DNA of 64,000 bases from positions 10,910,971 through 10,974,970 of the forward strand of contig NC_081333.1 of the NCBI RefSeq assembly GCF_022539665.2. The letters run 5' to 3'. Shown in pieces: positions 11,314 to 24,800 of the stretch; position 1 is the stretch's first letter; each line of letters starts with the position of its first letter. Source of the DNA: Daphnia carinata (Eukaryota > Arthropoda > Branchiopoda > Diplostraca > Daphniidae). The notes under the pieces are model-generated. The model searched no databases and was not told where the DNA came from. It was given only the letters and a program-made list of their open reading frames with translations. The translations under genes were made by a program, and so were the position numbers.

Positions 11314-13130
11314 TTACATCATTTCAGCGTCATAAGGATACCAGTCGACGTACACGTCCATGTTGGTGCTTTTGACTGTGGCCAGCATCAACGCGTAATC
11401 ATCTTGATCCAACTGTGTTTTGTAACAGTTTATTATAGAGGTTGTTTGGTTATTAAAAACTACAAAAAAAAAGAGAACTGTTTCTTTTATTGCTACTTGC
11501 CTGTGGGCAGTTCCACAAACGAAGCAAATTAAGGTCACTGTCTCTTTGCAGAAGCTCAAGCAGCAACGTCAGCGAAACGTGGCGACAGCCGTCAAATGTG
11601 GCGTGCGATAAGGACATCATGGGATTGACCTTTTTGTCCCCACCCGAGAGTAAAAAAATGTGTAAAGTTTAGATATGGGGTTACATTGATCACGCAGACA
11701 TTTGCGTCCTTGTGTGTCTGCTGCTGTAAACAACACACAGCTGCCATGGGCGCTTATCGGTTGCCAGGCCAGAAATATCATTTGAAGAGCGGGGGCAAAA
11801 TAAAAACAACTAGTTTGGCGAGTTTAAGAAACCCAGCAGTGAAACAACACACACACAGGCTTACCGTCCACAGTTCGTTGAATAACTGGTCAGTTAGAAC
11901 GTGGCAGTTACGGAAGAGTAAATTTTGAACACGCTGGCAAGGAGTCGTTAGTTGCTTGATGACGAGAGCTGGAAGCTGAGCGCCAGCTAAGGCCCACAGT
12001 TCCAATGCTTCCAACTGAGTGTAGAGTTCCGGTTGGATTGAATCCACTGGCGCAAAATGGCAAATTTCCGATAGTGCCAGATTTTTTAGTTCCAGACATG
12101 CCATTCCGATAACTATAAGCAATGTATTTCCAATGACATATTTAATAATGTTGTACGTTAAAAGAATAATTGAATACACACAAATGTCAAGTATTTGAAC
12201 ATACCTTGAATGTCGACACATGTGAATCGGGTCAGAATGAGGTTGTTGAGTTGATGTCCGACAGCCTGAAGTACAGGGACGATGCTCGTATAGAAATCCA
12301 TCGAATAAGCCGATGGGCCATTGGCTAACGACAGATCACACAATCGGCTCAATCGGCTGAGATTCCATAGTGCCGATTCTTGAAACGATGGGCTGGATGT
12401 CAAGGCAACCGACTGCAAATCCGGACACAGATGAAGAGCCGTGACTAGATTTTCGGACGTGCTTAATGGATCGCTTGACTTGAGACTTGTCAGGCGATAT
12501 GGTGGGCATCCATTCGATTCATCGATTAACTCCTCCAATGCTCTTTCGTCACCTCCCAACTCAGTCAAATGATCAAATACTTGGTAAATAAATTCGTATT
12601 CCACCTGGCGTAGTTGTGGCATTGTCCTCAAAGCTGTGGCTATACCCTTTAAGCAACCAACGGATGAGAAGAAATGAATGGCAACGATGTCAAAAAGCCT
12701 ACAAATGAATACGTACGTACATAATGGCTAACATAAGTGTCCGTCACAAGGAGTCGCGTCAGCTGGCAAGGAAGGCCGTCCTCTTCCGTTTTCCGGCCGA
12801 GCAATTCCAGGCCCCTATCCGAAATGGGAGTGGACGAGACATCTAAACTGCGTAGTTGGCGGCACGTCTCACCAATTTGACCTAAAACCTGTTTTGTTTT
12901 GAGGAGTTAAAACAAAAAACAGATTGCTTTTTTTGTTTGTTATTTTTATCAGCATGTTTTCCCATTTAATAAGTGGGCAAAAAAATGAGGTTAAAAACGC
13001 AAATAACTTGATCGTTGATTGGTGTCATCTGAAAGTTGATGTACTTGAGAAACGGAAGTTTGGCCACAAGCCGGCAGAGTAGATCAGGCCCCAAATACGA
13101 AATGTACGACAAATCCAAACGCTGTAAATT
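11314..13130 (-). CDS. Leucine-rich-repeat protein (5' end incomplete)
   Basis: Six exons join in frame: 13130-13008, 12888-12721, 12646-12205, 12112-11865, 11629-11501 and 11412-11314 (TAA), giving 402 residues after the first base shown. The protein is a series of leucine-rich repeats such as LQRLDLSYIS, LRSLDVSSTPISDRGLELL and LKNLALSEICHF, ending in an acidic-aromatic tail (MDVYVDWYPYDAEMM). The last intron (11500-11413) has a GC donor, reading CAG|GCAAGT, in place of GT. The first exon listed begins mid-repeat, so an N-terminal part is missing; a likely start exon lies at 14981-15143. Soluble LRR proteins often bind other proteins, for example as ubiquitin-ligase adaptors, but no F-box or other diagnostic domain is visible, so no function is assigned. 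Confidence 0.75.
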
Positions 13131-14980
13131 CTAATAACAGAAATCAAAAAAAAAGAATTCGATTAGCGTTAACGTTATTATCATAGCGCTAGAGTGAGTT
13201 ATTGCAAGCGGTCATTCTTCCCCTAATTTCGATGACGAATGATTTTTGCAATAATAACAAGCACATCCGCTGCATCGTCAACGTATAACTACAAGCTATT
13301 GTTGCTCTTGTTGTACATTTTTTTGGCCGCATTCAATCAAAAGAAAATGGACAAATATTTGTTTGGCTTTCTCTGATGCTTAGGATGTCCACATCGATCG
13401 ATGTCTACACGTACTATTTAGGCAGTCGAGCATTTTTTTTTTTCTTTACTTGGCAACGATCACCGACGAATTGGATGGCGAAATAGACATCTCCGATACC
13501 CGACGCCAAATTGAAGCTAACATCCATAATAAAATCACATTTAATAGATTCATAAAGGCGTTAACACAATATCGAGTGCTGGCGATCAAAACCTCTCCAG
13601 ATGTGGCTGAATCAAATGATGGAGGTAAGCCCGGCCTAGGGGACGCTGCTGGGCAACTGTTTGGAGCATTTCTTCAAGTAAATCGGACGCTTAAAAAAAA
13701 ACAAAAAAACAACAAAAATAAGAAATGCAAAATGTTTTTATAAAAAAAAAACGAGAGTAAGAAAATCAAAGCAAGTGCAGGCAAGCAATAAGTTAATTGT
13801 CGAGTTAAAACGGACAAAGTAGGCGGTCTTAAAAGAGAAGGGCTAATTAAATCAAATTAAAAAGTCTCTTTTACATTCAACGCTCGCTTAAAATCCAATT
13901 AAATCTACGAGACTTTCTAGGGCTCATGGCAACAGCTGGTAGACGACGATGTCGGAAGGATTATTCCGGTTGACATATCGCCGTTGTTGGGAGCAACTGG
14001 ACCCACTCGTCTCTCACTCGACTAGGATCATTGGAAGATGCTGGTGAAGTGAGTCGAGTCTTTTGTGATGTGAAAAAGAGACGACTTGGATGATGTTTGA
14101 CGTGGCCACGGATGGAATGCCTCTCCATATCAGTCCCGAGACAAAAGCATGTCGTCGCCATGAAGCGATCCCACTTAATCCTTCTGACGACAACGATGAC
14201 GACGTAAATGCTAAAAAAGAAGTAGCTCCTACATCCTTGATAGTTTGGATCGAAAAAAAAAAATTCTAGTGGGCCTGTACCCGCTAGATAAGAACGACAT
14301 ACACCAGGCTCTTAACCATATAAATAAATATATCACGTACTTTATTATAAGGTAAAAAAAAAAAGTTTACAGTATGTGAAAGCTATTTTTCCGGGTTAAT
14401 CTAAAAAAAAATTGTTAGGATTAAATATAAAAGTCCCGTTACATTAAAAAAAAAAAGAAGAAGAAGACCTTTAGCAGGTGACACTATCGTGTGGCCAAGA
14501 AATACCAACGGGCTATTCGGCAGATGACACATCTCTTTATATCTCTTTCGTTTCCTTCTTTTTTAGCAGACCACAAACCTCTCAACTCTTTTTCATTTCT
14601 CTTTGTTGTCACGGTGGATAAATCCCGAAGCGCCATCAGCACCACACACAATTCACGGTCGATTGAAGACCGGCCGCTTTTGCTACTATACTTTACTATC
14701 CTTCCCTTTTTTTTTTTTGCTTGCCTACGTAACTGCTGATGACATCCCACATAAATATCCGCGACACACATCTATAAAAGGGTGGATTTCGATGTTTCTT
14801 TCTTTTGTTTGTAACGAAGAAAGAGAATTTTTTTTTACACGATTGGCTATAATGTGTAAGACGCTGCGCTCTAGTTACGTATCGTGTCGTCAGCAAAGAG
14901 TCCATATACAAACACAGTAGCTAGTAGGCAAGGCTTTACAACTAGAGGCCCGGAAAAACATAAACAAAAATGGGACTCAC
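13131..14980. other. Probable intron of the LRR gene with unexplained coding-like pieces
   Basis: If the 14981-15143 exon belongs to the LRR gene, this is intronic. It contains a 98-codon plus-strand open frame at 13450-13743 whose first ~58 residues look protein-like (DISDTRRQIEANIHNK...) and end at a strong donor, GAG|GTAAGC at 13625. A second coding-like plus-strand stretch at ~13921-14034 follows a pyrimidine-AG acceptor at 13919-13920, but the two do not join in a common long frame. The remainder is AT-rich with poly-A runs. At least one missing LRR exon probably lies here, but I could not identify it. Confidence 0.35.
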
Positions 14981-15143
14981 GCCATTGGGTAAAAGGTCCT
15001 TTAATGTTCAAATAGCTTCCATCTTCGATCAGGTCGGCGAGTGTATGTGTCGGTGTAGTTCCATAACAAACGACTGGGAAATGCTGAGCCAAGCTTTGCA
15101 ATGCCCGTTTTCTCATGGACAAAGGTTGATTCAACCGCGGCAT
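14981..15143 (-). CDS. Probable first coding exon of the LRR gene
   Basis: On the minus strand an ATG at 15143 opens a 54-codon frame beginning MPRLNQPLSMRKRALQSLAQ and including LADLIEDGSYLNI. It ends in a near-ideal donor (GGC|GTGAGT) at 14980. The amphipathic leucine pattern resembles the short helical lead-in of many LRR proteins. Its orientation and position fit the LRR gene at 11314-13130. The phase (one base over) does not match the first downstream LRR exon, so an intervening exon is needed. The link to the LRR gene is an inference. Confidence 0.45.
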
Positions 15144-16478
15144 GATCGAATGTTGTCACACTGTTTTTATTTTCTGTTTTTCTTTTATGTTTGTTTGTTT
15201 GTTGGATGTTTCGCAAAGAGAATCCCTTGTCGTTTTTGGTGCTCCCAATGTTTACGATTCCTCTTGGCTGCAGGAAATTTCAACAACCACGAGCCATTGT
15301 ATAGTGTTGGGTGATGAGAGCTGAATAAAAACGCGACAACGTCACAGGCCCACACACTAAAGACTACTTTACGCTTTCATGCGAAGCAGACGACGACATT
15401 ACGTGACTCATTTCGAAAAAGAAGACGCTGCTAGATCTCGAGTTAATCCACTGTGTTTCGTTCAACCATCAAAATAGGCAAATCAAGGTACATCTTCCAA
15501 TACAATTCAGTTTTCATGCTTCTGATTTTCCCCAAAATTTTACAATAAGTTAAACGATAGAAATTGGGGTGGTGGGAAACACATTTGGCCGAGAAAGAGA
15601 TGGATGATCTATTCATAGATTTCTAGCGCGCGTGTTCTGGGACAGGCACGTTTTTCGTCTGCTTTTCGTCGGCTATGTGGGTTTGGTGCGTCGATCAGCG
15701 AGTGTTTCGAATCGGCCGGGGTCAATATAAATAGAATAAATAAAAGACTCACGCGACGTTTACTTTACAGTTCGTTTTTGTGTAGCTACGTGTGTTTTGT
15801 TTGGTCGGCGAAAGCAGGGTGGGGGAGGGGTAAGAATTGTTTGACAAAATGGTGGATCGATCTCCTGTCGAACATCTAGCAGCCGACACTAGTGCGAGAA
15901 TATGGCGTTTGAAACAGCACACAGAAAGTGCTCTTTGCATTATTATATGTGAGTCTAACTGCTGTTTCCTCCAAGCTTTATTGCCATCATCATGTAGGAA
16001 AGAATCCATTCTTTAATAATAGTCGGGTGCACGAGCACTTCAACAGCAAAGGCAGCAGCATCATTAGTGTGGGGAAGAGATGGAATTGCACGTTCTCCAC
16101 ATGATTGCTGAGGAGGCCTTTCACAATCACCCTCTACGAAAACTCGATTTATACCTTCTGGTCCCTTTTCCTTACTGCACAAGCTTGTGTTGTTATAATA
16201 GATCTCGTTTTCTTCTTCTTTTCTTCTTCTTCTTCGTTCTTTTTTTCTCCTACCGTGATATACAATAATGGATCCACTTGAATTGTTTGGAATCCAGAGA
16301 TGACTTCCTTCCGAATTGGTTAGCAGAGGCCCCCCCGCCCCCCACGAAAAGGGGTTGGGGGCCGGAATGAATGAATTCCGGTGCAAGATGCATCCGTTCT
16401 CATATCCCCAATCTCTTCGTCATTAAACATTGTTGGGGTTATAATGGGAAATCCTCGTTCCCTTATTGTTTCCCCTCT

Positions 16479-16500
16479 GTGTGTGTGTGTGTGTGTGTGT
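16479..16500. repeat. (GT)11 microsatellite
   Basis: Eleven uninterrupted GT units lie in the spacer upstream of the raver gene. They are likely length-polymorphic between individuals. Confidence 0.95.
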
Positions 16501-16819
16501 AACGATTAATATGATTTTAGCATTCAAAACGGTCTATAACAAGGACTAAAACAACACAATCCACTTAGAGACAAAAACACAGCACGACATCGGGTACACA
16601 AAGGGACTTATAGTATTCTTTTCATTAAAAGAGGGGAGAAACAATCGATCGTTCACCTTGAATTCCGGTTCATTTTTGTCTTAGTTTTTTTGGTGAGAAG
16701 CATGACGATCATGTAGCCACGGGTAATTCCAGTGCATTATCATCATTTGCGGTTGGCTACTTTGTGTAAATAGTCTATCGGAAATACATCGATTCTTCTA
16801 TCCTATTTTTTCTTCTTCT

Positions 16820-16835
16820 CCCCCCCCCCCCCCCC
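16820..16835. repeat. Poly-C tract (16 C)
   Basis: Sixteen consecutive C follow a TC-rich run. A second 16-C tract occurs at 24094-24109 in the raver intron. Confidence 0.95.
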
Positions 16836-17881
16836 TCTTTCACACAGAGGCGTTTCAATAACCTTCTATGCCGGTTCGTTAGCGCTTGTCTAATTGAAAA
16901 AAGAAAAACATTGTACACACACATATATGCAAGAGTGCATCGCGAGAGATTTATATCTAGGCTCGGTTCCCTCTAATAATCGAATCAGCCTCTCTCCTCA
17001 GCTTGTTTTATTGAATTTCGGGATGATGGAAAAACATTAGCAAAAGCGGAGAGTACGTACCTTAAACATAGTGTATAGACGTTGCGGAGCATCTGAATCA
17101 TTATACGTAGCATAGATAGGTGTACATATACACACACACACAACAGAATCGGCTCTGCGTCTACATACGACTAGTGTATGGAGGCTATTTAGCCAACAGC
17201 CAATCAGGAAACAGAGTAATGTTTTGCTGTTGTGAAAGGTCTTTGCTGGCCGTCCGTCGAACCTTTGCCCGCAAATCGATAGATGTCGAGCCGGTGTGTA
17301 TGTGTGTGTTCGTGTATATGATACAAGGGCGCAGAGAGACAGACTCTATAAATACCAGCTGCGTCGTTCTTCTTCTTTTGTACATGTGTGTGTGTGTGGC
17401 TGTACGGTAGTAGTAGTACCTCTTTACATAACGACCGACTTGAAAGCGTATGATGGCCTATTAAAACAGTGCCTGCATATGTTGCGTATGTAGACGACGG
17501 TGTGCAGCTTAAAAGGCCTGTGCTACCCTCTGCTGCTTCACGGCGTCCCGCTCGCATCGACATCTGTTAAATGAGAACAGGCGGGATAAAATAAGCGGCG
17601 TCGTTGCTCAGCCGTCGGCGGCCCATACACGCATACACACACAACACGTTGACAGAAAAATTGGGCATCGTTTATTTCTTTTTTAGGGTAAAAAGAAAAA
17701 AAGAAAAAAACGAACGGCCTGAACGGTCCCGGAAAATCGATCGATTCACGCCGAATCGCGTCCATTTATATGTTTCTAACAAAAAGAATAACATACCAAG
17801 CGGGAAATGTCATTTTACGTGAGTGCGTGCGGCTATTTTGTGAGTCAGCTTGCTAATGGTTGTAACGGTTAATCACCGACC

Positions 17882-17909
17882 AAAAAAAAAAAAAAAAAAA
17901 AAAAAAAAA
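17882..17909. repeat. Poly-A tract (28 A)
   Basis: Twenty-eight consecutive A, the longest homopolymer in the window. There is no poly(A) signal or gene end immediately upstream, so a retroposed-transcript tail cannot be shown. Confidence 0.95.
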
Positions 17910-18853
17910 CAGCAAAACGATTCAACGAACTTTGTTATTAAAAATACATTTTGCGGTCTCGAATAACGATTGATTAAAATATCACACATACAAAAAAAAG
18001 AAAGAAAAAGTAACGACACCCAAAACTCGACACGCCTAAGAATTAAAAACAAAACAAAACTGAGAGTACCGTACAGCGTTCACGTCCGCTGCAGAACGTG
18101 CGTGATGCATTATTCATCACAGCAGGTCATTCGATGCCCTAATAGTAATACACCATTGCGTTATATCAACCGACACCACTACTTCGCCACTTCGGACCTC
18201 TCAAGTCAAACTAATGCCCCAGTCACTCAGTTGCTTCTCGAGTCCCGGAAGAGAGTTGGATGTACCGCACACACCATTAACAACGTGCCTTTTTTTTAGT
18301 GTGTTTTTCAATGTCTTTTTTTTTTTTTTTTTGTCTGAACACAGGAAGATGAGAGAAGATTTTATTTACTTTTTTTTTTCGTTCTGTTTCTAATTTGGAA
18401 AGAGAATTTTTTTTTTTTTAAATGAGTGAAAGAAAGAAAAAAGAAACAGTTCAAATGCCTTGGAAATTCGTCGCGCCAGTTGGTCAACCGGAAGAGGGCC
18501 TTGTTGTGAAAATGAATCCGCTAGTGGCGCTGTGAGCTGTGGCGCGCGCGAGCGCCACATAGAAAGAGGCAGGACACAGAGAGAATCTCATAACCGTCAT
18601 CAGTTGCTTTCGACCGGTTGAGACGAGAGGTAGCATTTTTTTGTTGTTGTTAAAAACGAATTTTTTTTTTTCGTCTCCCCTCCTCCAACGAGCGAGAAAA
18701 AAAAAAAAAAGAAGGAACCGTTGGGGAAACATCGTGTTGGCAGCAAAACGACGAGTGTGAACGTGATTGTTTTGCGTATGGTTTTATTGTTTCTTGTTGT
18801 GTTGTGTTACATTTTAACGTTGGAGTGTGTGTCGATCGCCAAATTTTGAATCC

Positions 18854-21800
18854 ATGGCGTCGGGTGGCCATCCTCATCCTACAATGACGATGCATCCATC
18901 CTACAGTGGAGAAGAGGCCAGCAGCAGCAGTAGCCCATTAGCCGTTTGGACGGCCCAGGTGCCCGCCCTGAGTGCCAATGGCATCAATGGATCCGATTTG
19001 TGCTGGCAAATGGTCGAAAGCGGCCAACAGGCCGTTCAGCTGCAAAGGAGACGAAACAGTCAGAAGCTGTTCCACTTGGGTCGAACACTCTTGTTGAAAC
19101 ATCTGCCACGCGATGTCAACGAACACGTAAGCGATATTTAAAAAGACACGTTGCATGCAAAAAAAGACGAAATGTACCATCCTGTTTCCCCCTTTTTTTT
19201 TTCTTTGCTTCCTTATTTCTCTTGTTTGGGGTTTACGACCTTGGGGCCACCATCTTGACCCTCCGGGCGCACCTGGGAAGTTGCTTTAAAATGTCTCGTC
19301 ATGGCCATGTGATGGAGACGGAACACTGAAGAGATTCTAGCAATCTGTCTATGTTGACCTTGACGAGCCTTTCCCCCTATGGCGGATTCCAATCTCTTTT
19401 TTTTTTAAATTTTTATATTTCGCTTTTATTCACACAACAAAAATTGCGGGGTCTCATTAAGAAACAGCATCCTCCCACCCACCATGTTGACTTTCAATCC
19501 CATCTACTGTGTCCGCCAACTATACAAATGAAGTGCACCTGAATGGGGGGTGGGGAGAAGTGAAAAGGAACGACCTAAAGTAACTCACGTCAACCTGTCC
19601 CGCGTGAACGGCTCTGCCGAGGCAGAAATAAGCAGCTGGGGGCTCACGGGAAAATTGGAAAAATCTATTTCTAGTAGGCTCCTAAAATTAGAGTTTGTCT
19701 TCAAGTTTTTTTTCTTTTTCTTCGAAAAAAAAAAAGAAGAATTGAACACTACACGCCCTAAGTGTGAGTTGGTCAAGTGAATTACTGTTTTCTATGTCTT
19801 TTTTCGGTCGGTCTTAATTGCAGACATGAGTCATCATTAGAGATATATATCGATTCACACTTCTTTAATAATGAGGATCGGTTTTCTCTCTTTTTTCTTG
19901 TTGTGATCAATCGGATTTTGCTTTTTTTTTTGTTTCTCCGTGAAAGATTGTAACGAAATTTTCGGCTGGTGGCGTCACATTCTCGTGTTCTTTTTTGATA
20001 TTTGGCGCCACCGCGAAACAGACACTTCTTTTTTAGTTTATCAACAAAAGGGGGGAGAAGGGATCCCTCTTTTTATTTCTCTCTCACTGGTTCTCCATCT
20101 AATGTTATTCAATCAGCGGAATGGAAGACCCGGTTTCAGCAATAGAAAGGGGAGTACAGCAGACAAAAAAAAATGCGGGGATTCGTCTGATTGGATCCTG
20201 ATGGATCACAAGGAAGTCAAGAACTTCCTGAAATTTTCGTTGTTCTTTCAAGTGTAAAGAGGGAGGGGTTAGGAAATAAAGCAAATAAAAACAAGCACTG
20301 ACGATTCGAAGAGAAATGACTCGTGGCACTTTGTTGATGCCCCCCCCCTCTCCTGACTTGATGATATAGAAAAGATTGCGCAGCCATGTTTGATGTTGTG
20401 CCCAAGATGGCCCCTCCTGCCGCATTCGAAAGTCGAAGAAGCTGAGCAACATATACCCCCTTCCTATAAAAAGAAAGAAAAAAAAACTGCCATATCTTTT
20501 TTCATAAATCAGATAGAAGATGATTGTCTGCGTGAAGAGCGCGCGAGTTTTTATTTTTATTATTCGCCCCATAACGGAGACATTCCAGCGGGATTATTTT
20601 TCATTACGAGCGGCGCTCCGTTCCATTTGATTGAACAATCAACAGACGAAATAAGGAAGGAAAAAAAAAAATTCTTGCACGACAACAATGTCCCGTCAGT
20701 CCTGTTCTCTCTTAACATTTTTCTTATATCGGCCAGTTTTCTTCCCTTTTTTTTTTTAATTCTACATATGAAGACGTGGAAATACCAAAAAAAAACACTC
20801 ACGACTCTTTTTTTTTTTTTTCGAGATAAAGAAGAGGAACTCGTTTTATTTTTTCAACAGCTGGAGAAAAGCAGCAAAGGGGGATATCTCCTTTTTTCTT
20901 CTTCTTTTGGGCTCTGCTAGTCAAATCAACGAACAACTGGGGGGGAGAAAGAAAAAGGCATCAAATAAAAAGCAAAGAGAGAGAGAGAGAGAGAAAAAAA
21001 GGACGTCTCGCTCTACTCGTTTTTGCGGCTAGTGCTGCGATGCCGTCGAGATCAATCTTCTATTCGTAGGTCTTGAGAAATCTTTTCCGGGGCATACACG
21101 CCCATCCTGTCTCTTTCGGAAGGGATACATGTCTTGGATGTGCATATAGTCGTTCGGGGTTTGTCTATTTCCGAAAAGAGATCCCCCCCCCCCCTTTTTT
21201 TTGAGGAGTACTTGTTCGAAATTGAAATGATGGATCTTGTACACACCGAAATTCAATCGTATTTTCGTTCGCCTTTTTTTTTTTTCTTCTTTTAAAGATG
21301 ATGTACAACAAATCCTCTTATGACGTCCATTTAAAAATGGCGCCCGGGAAGGACGACATCTGTTCCATTTTATTAGAAAAAAAAAGAAAACTTGAGCGAG
21401 TTCAAAGAGGGAAAAAAACACAACAACATTGAAATGAGGATTTTCAAATGGGAAACCACATGATCAGTTTCTTCTTTTTTTTCTGCTTGTGTTTTTTTTT
21501 CTTCTTTTCTTTGTTGATGTTGTCGGAGTGGGTGGGGTTGATCCTCTCGTGAGAAGACGTTAATCCCGTGCGTGACGGGAATGCGCCGTCCGGTCGACAG
21601 CAGCAAAAGACAACATCTAAACAAGTAGAGCTCGAATGGGAAAGAAATAAAAAAAAAAAAAGAATTGCCGACTGACTCGCATTCATCCCTCCCCTTTTTG
21701 TTTTGTCCGTCGATTTCTTTATTTATTTATTTTTGTTTCGGACGGCCCTTTTGTAATAATGTGTTACCCTGGAGCAATGCTTTTGTTTTTGTACGAGACG

Positions 21801-24800
21801 GACTGCATCGTCTGGTTTTGTTTTTTTTACAACAAGCGCAGAGCGATAGAGTTATAAACAAAACTGGATTTATAGAGCCATTTTCTCTCACTGCTTTTTA
21901 TAACGTTAAACTTTGAATGTAATCAATGCTAGTCTTCATCCCCGACAAAATCCACAACAATTTACACGCACCGCGTAACTGTTATGAGGTTAGCTACAGA
22001 TGATATTCCATCGCGTCGTACTGTCGTCACATACGTAGGGAAATGTGATCTTTTCTCCACACATCGTGAAAGAGAACCCGAATGTTTTTGTTCCCACCTT
22101 TTGCTCGAGTTCCACTCTCGTTTCTCTTAGGGATCTTGTTTTTTTTTTTTTTTTGAAGGGTTTTAAGATAAATACGTAAGATTTCCCTCTTTTTTTTTTC
22201 ATGTCAGCGCATGCACTACCTCATTTTCTTGTACGTGTGTGCCTGCATTTCCTTTGAGATGATCATAATGACTCTCAAGGGGAGTCAGCAGAGCGTGTGT
22301 TGTGCCAAACTTTACAGATCTGTGCAGAGCTATTCGACAGAGTTTTTTTTTTTTTTTTTGCTCGTGAGGAGTGTCAACTTTTTTTTTTTTATCGAATTGA
22401 TTGCTTTCGCAGTACGGCAACGAATGTTATGACACAGATGTGCGAGAGTTTCAACTTTTTTATTTTTTCGCTCTTTACGCCATCGATCCAAAGTTGTTCC
22501 TTATCGTGAAACTTCATTTTTCGGTGTTGTGTAGATGTAAAAGATTGCGTTTGAATGGCTCATCCGAGTAAATCAGTTTGCCTGTCACATATCAATGAAA
22601 ATATATAGGAAATGCGTCCCTTTTTTTTTATTCAATAGCTTCTTTTGACTGCCGACGCCAGCTGATACTTCCTTTTTTTTTCGGTGAGGAAATGTGAAAA
22701 ATGGGCAACCCCCACATCAAATTGGCATTTTTATGTTCTCTCCTATTTGACACACACACAAAAGTTCTTGGTGACATGTCAAATACTTTTGTAATATTAA
22801 GATCCGGGATTATCGATCGGGAGGTCATTTTCTCCATTGATGACGTCATCACGTCCACAGGTGGGGAATGACAAAAATCTCACGCTCTATTCACAGGATT
22901 TTTGAAGGAAAACCCCCCCTCCTGTACTCCACCCAATCTTTCAACAAAAACAAAAATACGTGTCTAGAATAAGGTGAATAAGACGCATTTTTTTGTGCAT
23001 TGCCGGTCGTATTTTTGATGGAGAAGGAAGAGGAGCGGGGGGAGGTCACATGTTTATTACAAGGTATTCTACACACACACACACACAGGCTCTGTGGCCG
23101 TCCCCCAGGCAAAGCTGGCCGTCAAGTTCCGTTACTTTTTTTTTTTTTTTTGTCTTGATTCTTTCCCCTCTGTCGAGAGGTCGTTCAACCGGGCCCCGCC
23201 GCCATGACCGTAAGAATGAAAAAAATACCTTAAAAGAAACACGCATGTAAAAAAAAAAAAAATGATTATACTCCCGAGTTTCAAAAAAACAAAAAACATC
23301 TTTGCGATAAGCATAAAAACCTTTTGTCAATGTTAACCAGCCGACCAAAAAGAAAAAAAAAGTGAGTCTGCTACGTGTCAGACAAAGCCGTAGGTGGAGT
23401 CTAGCCTTTAGAAGACGGGATTCCCGAACGTTCTTGCGTGAAAAAAAAGATAAAAAAATTTTTGTGTGTAAAGAATACCTGGTGAGGTCACGTCCGTTCA
23501 ATCACCCCTCCCCGGTTTTTTTTTTTTTTCCTAATGTGGATGTAACTCTATATTGACACGCCCACACACAACGTAGTTGATGAAATGTTGCAAGAACAAG
23601 TTTTTTTTTTTGGTTCGATACAAAAGTTCATTGTGTTTTGTTTGTTTTTTTTTCCGGAAATGATGCCCTTCGTTAGGGTAAAGAAAGATCATTAGGATAA
23701 TTAATATGGAATGGTTGACCTACTTGTCTCGGAACTGTCATCATTATTTGAGTCGTGCGACGTTGACAAAGTAGCTCGACAGAGCAGCTTTTTCTCGAAA
23801 AAAAAAAAACGCAAGAAAAATCAATACGCCATTTATTTTCTCGAAATGTCCAATAAAGCTAATTGGATATGACGTTTGCGTTGCTAACCAATTATTTTGA
23901 TGTTATCACCTACGCTCTGCTGGGGGGGGGCCGTGTTCATCTTCCAATTTAAGGAGAGAATTTTCCTCTTTCGAAACATTATGTTGAAGATGATTTCATT
24001 GTTGAGAATTTTTATGTACTAGGAACCCGTTAGCTACAGCCATAGGGCGAAAGCCACCCTTGTTTTTTAAAAACTATAAATTTATTTTTAAATCCCCCCC
24101 CCCCCCCCCTCCAAAAAAAATGAGCCATATAGACGTCCACGGTTTAGATGATGTACGCCCCCCTTTTGTTGTTGTTTGAGTTTTGTAGAAAAACTAAAAA
24201 TAATCTCCCTCTCGTTCTACCTCCCTCCTTCACCTCGTTCCGGTCGACGATAACTTCCTGGTCGTTCCAAAATTCCCTCGTTTCGTCCATTTTTTTTTTT
24301 TCTTTTACCCTTAAAAAAGAATCGGGAAAACAATTGGAATGCATGCACGTTTTGGGTTGGGCACCATTTTGTTACACACACACAACGCAATACTTAAAAA
24401 AAAAAAGCAATAACTAAAAAAAAAACGAACATGTGTTGAAAAAAAAAAAAACTAACAGGAAATCAGGGACATGCTGAACGCCCGGGGACTCAAGTCGTCG
24501 AGCGTGACGTTATCGCCGTGCGGATCGGGGCCCAACTGGGCGAGGGCCGCTCCACTGGCCGCTGAAAGTCATGCGGATTTCTGGGAAGAATGGAAGCAAT
24601 TGTGCCTGCGCGACAAACTGGACGCCTGCACTATTCGCGGTCACAAGGTCTCGCTTTGTCCGTCACCCTCGGAAAACCTGCTCTGCGTCGCCCGTCTACC
24701 GCGCGACCTCCTCGACGACGAGTTTAAAGAGCTCGTCTCATCTTATGGTCCAGTTCGCCGTTGTTTCCTTCTTTACAGCGACAAAACCGGTTCGTTTCAC

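Larger units (their letters stand above)
15144..18853. other. Long low-complexity spacer upstream of the raver gene
   Basis: No convincing coding exon was found in this 3.7 kb. It holds simple-sequence tracts: (GT)11 at 16479-16500, 16 C at 16820-16835 and 28 A at 17882-17909, plus numerous T8-T18 runs near 18316-18420. It must contain the 5' regions of the divergent LRR gene (left) and raver gene (right). The short open frames are driven by the repeats and have no splice support. Confidence 0.5.

Noticed and set aside
17882-17909. 28-A tract as the tail of a retroposed gene
   Set aside because: No coding remnant, poly(A) signal or target-site duplication is visible upstream. The region is generally rich in homopolymers.
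20105-23501. Many 60-176 codon open frames on both strands in the raver intron
   Set aside because: They are dominated by Phe or Lys runs translated from T/A homopolymers, and they overlap one another. They lack splice signals or family resemblance.
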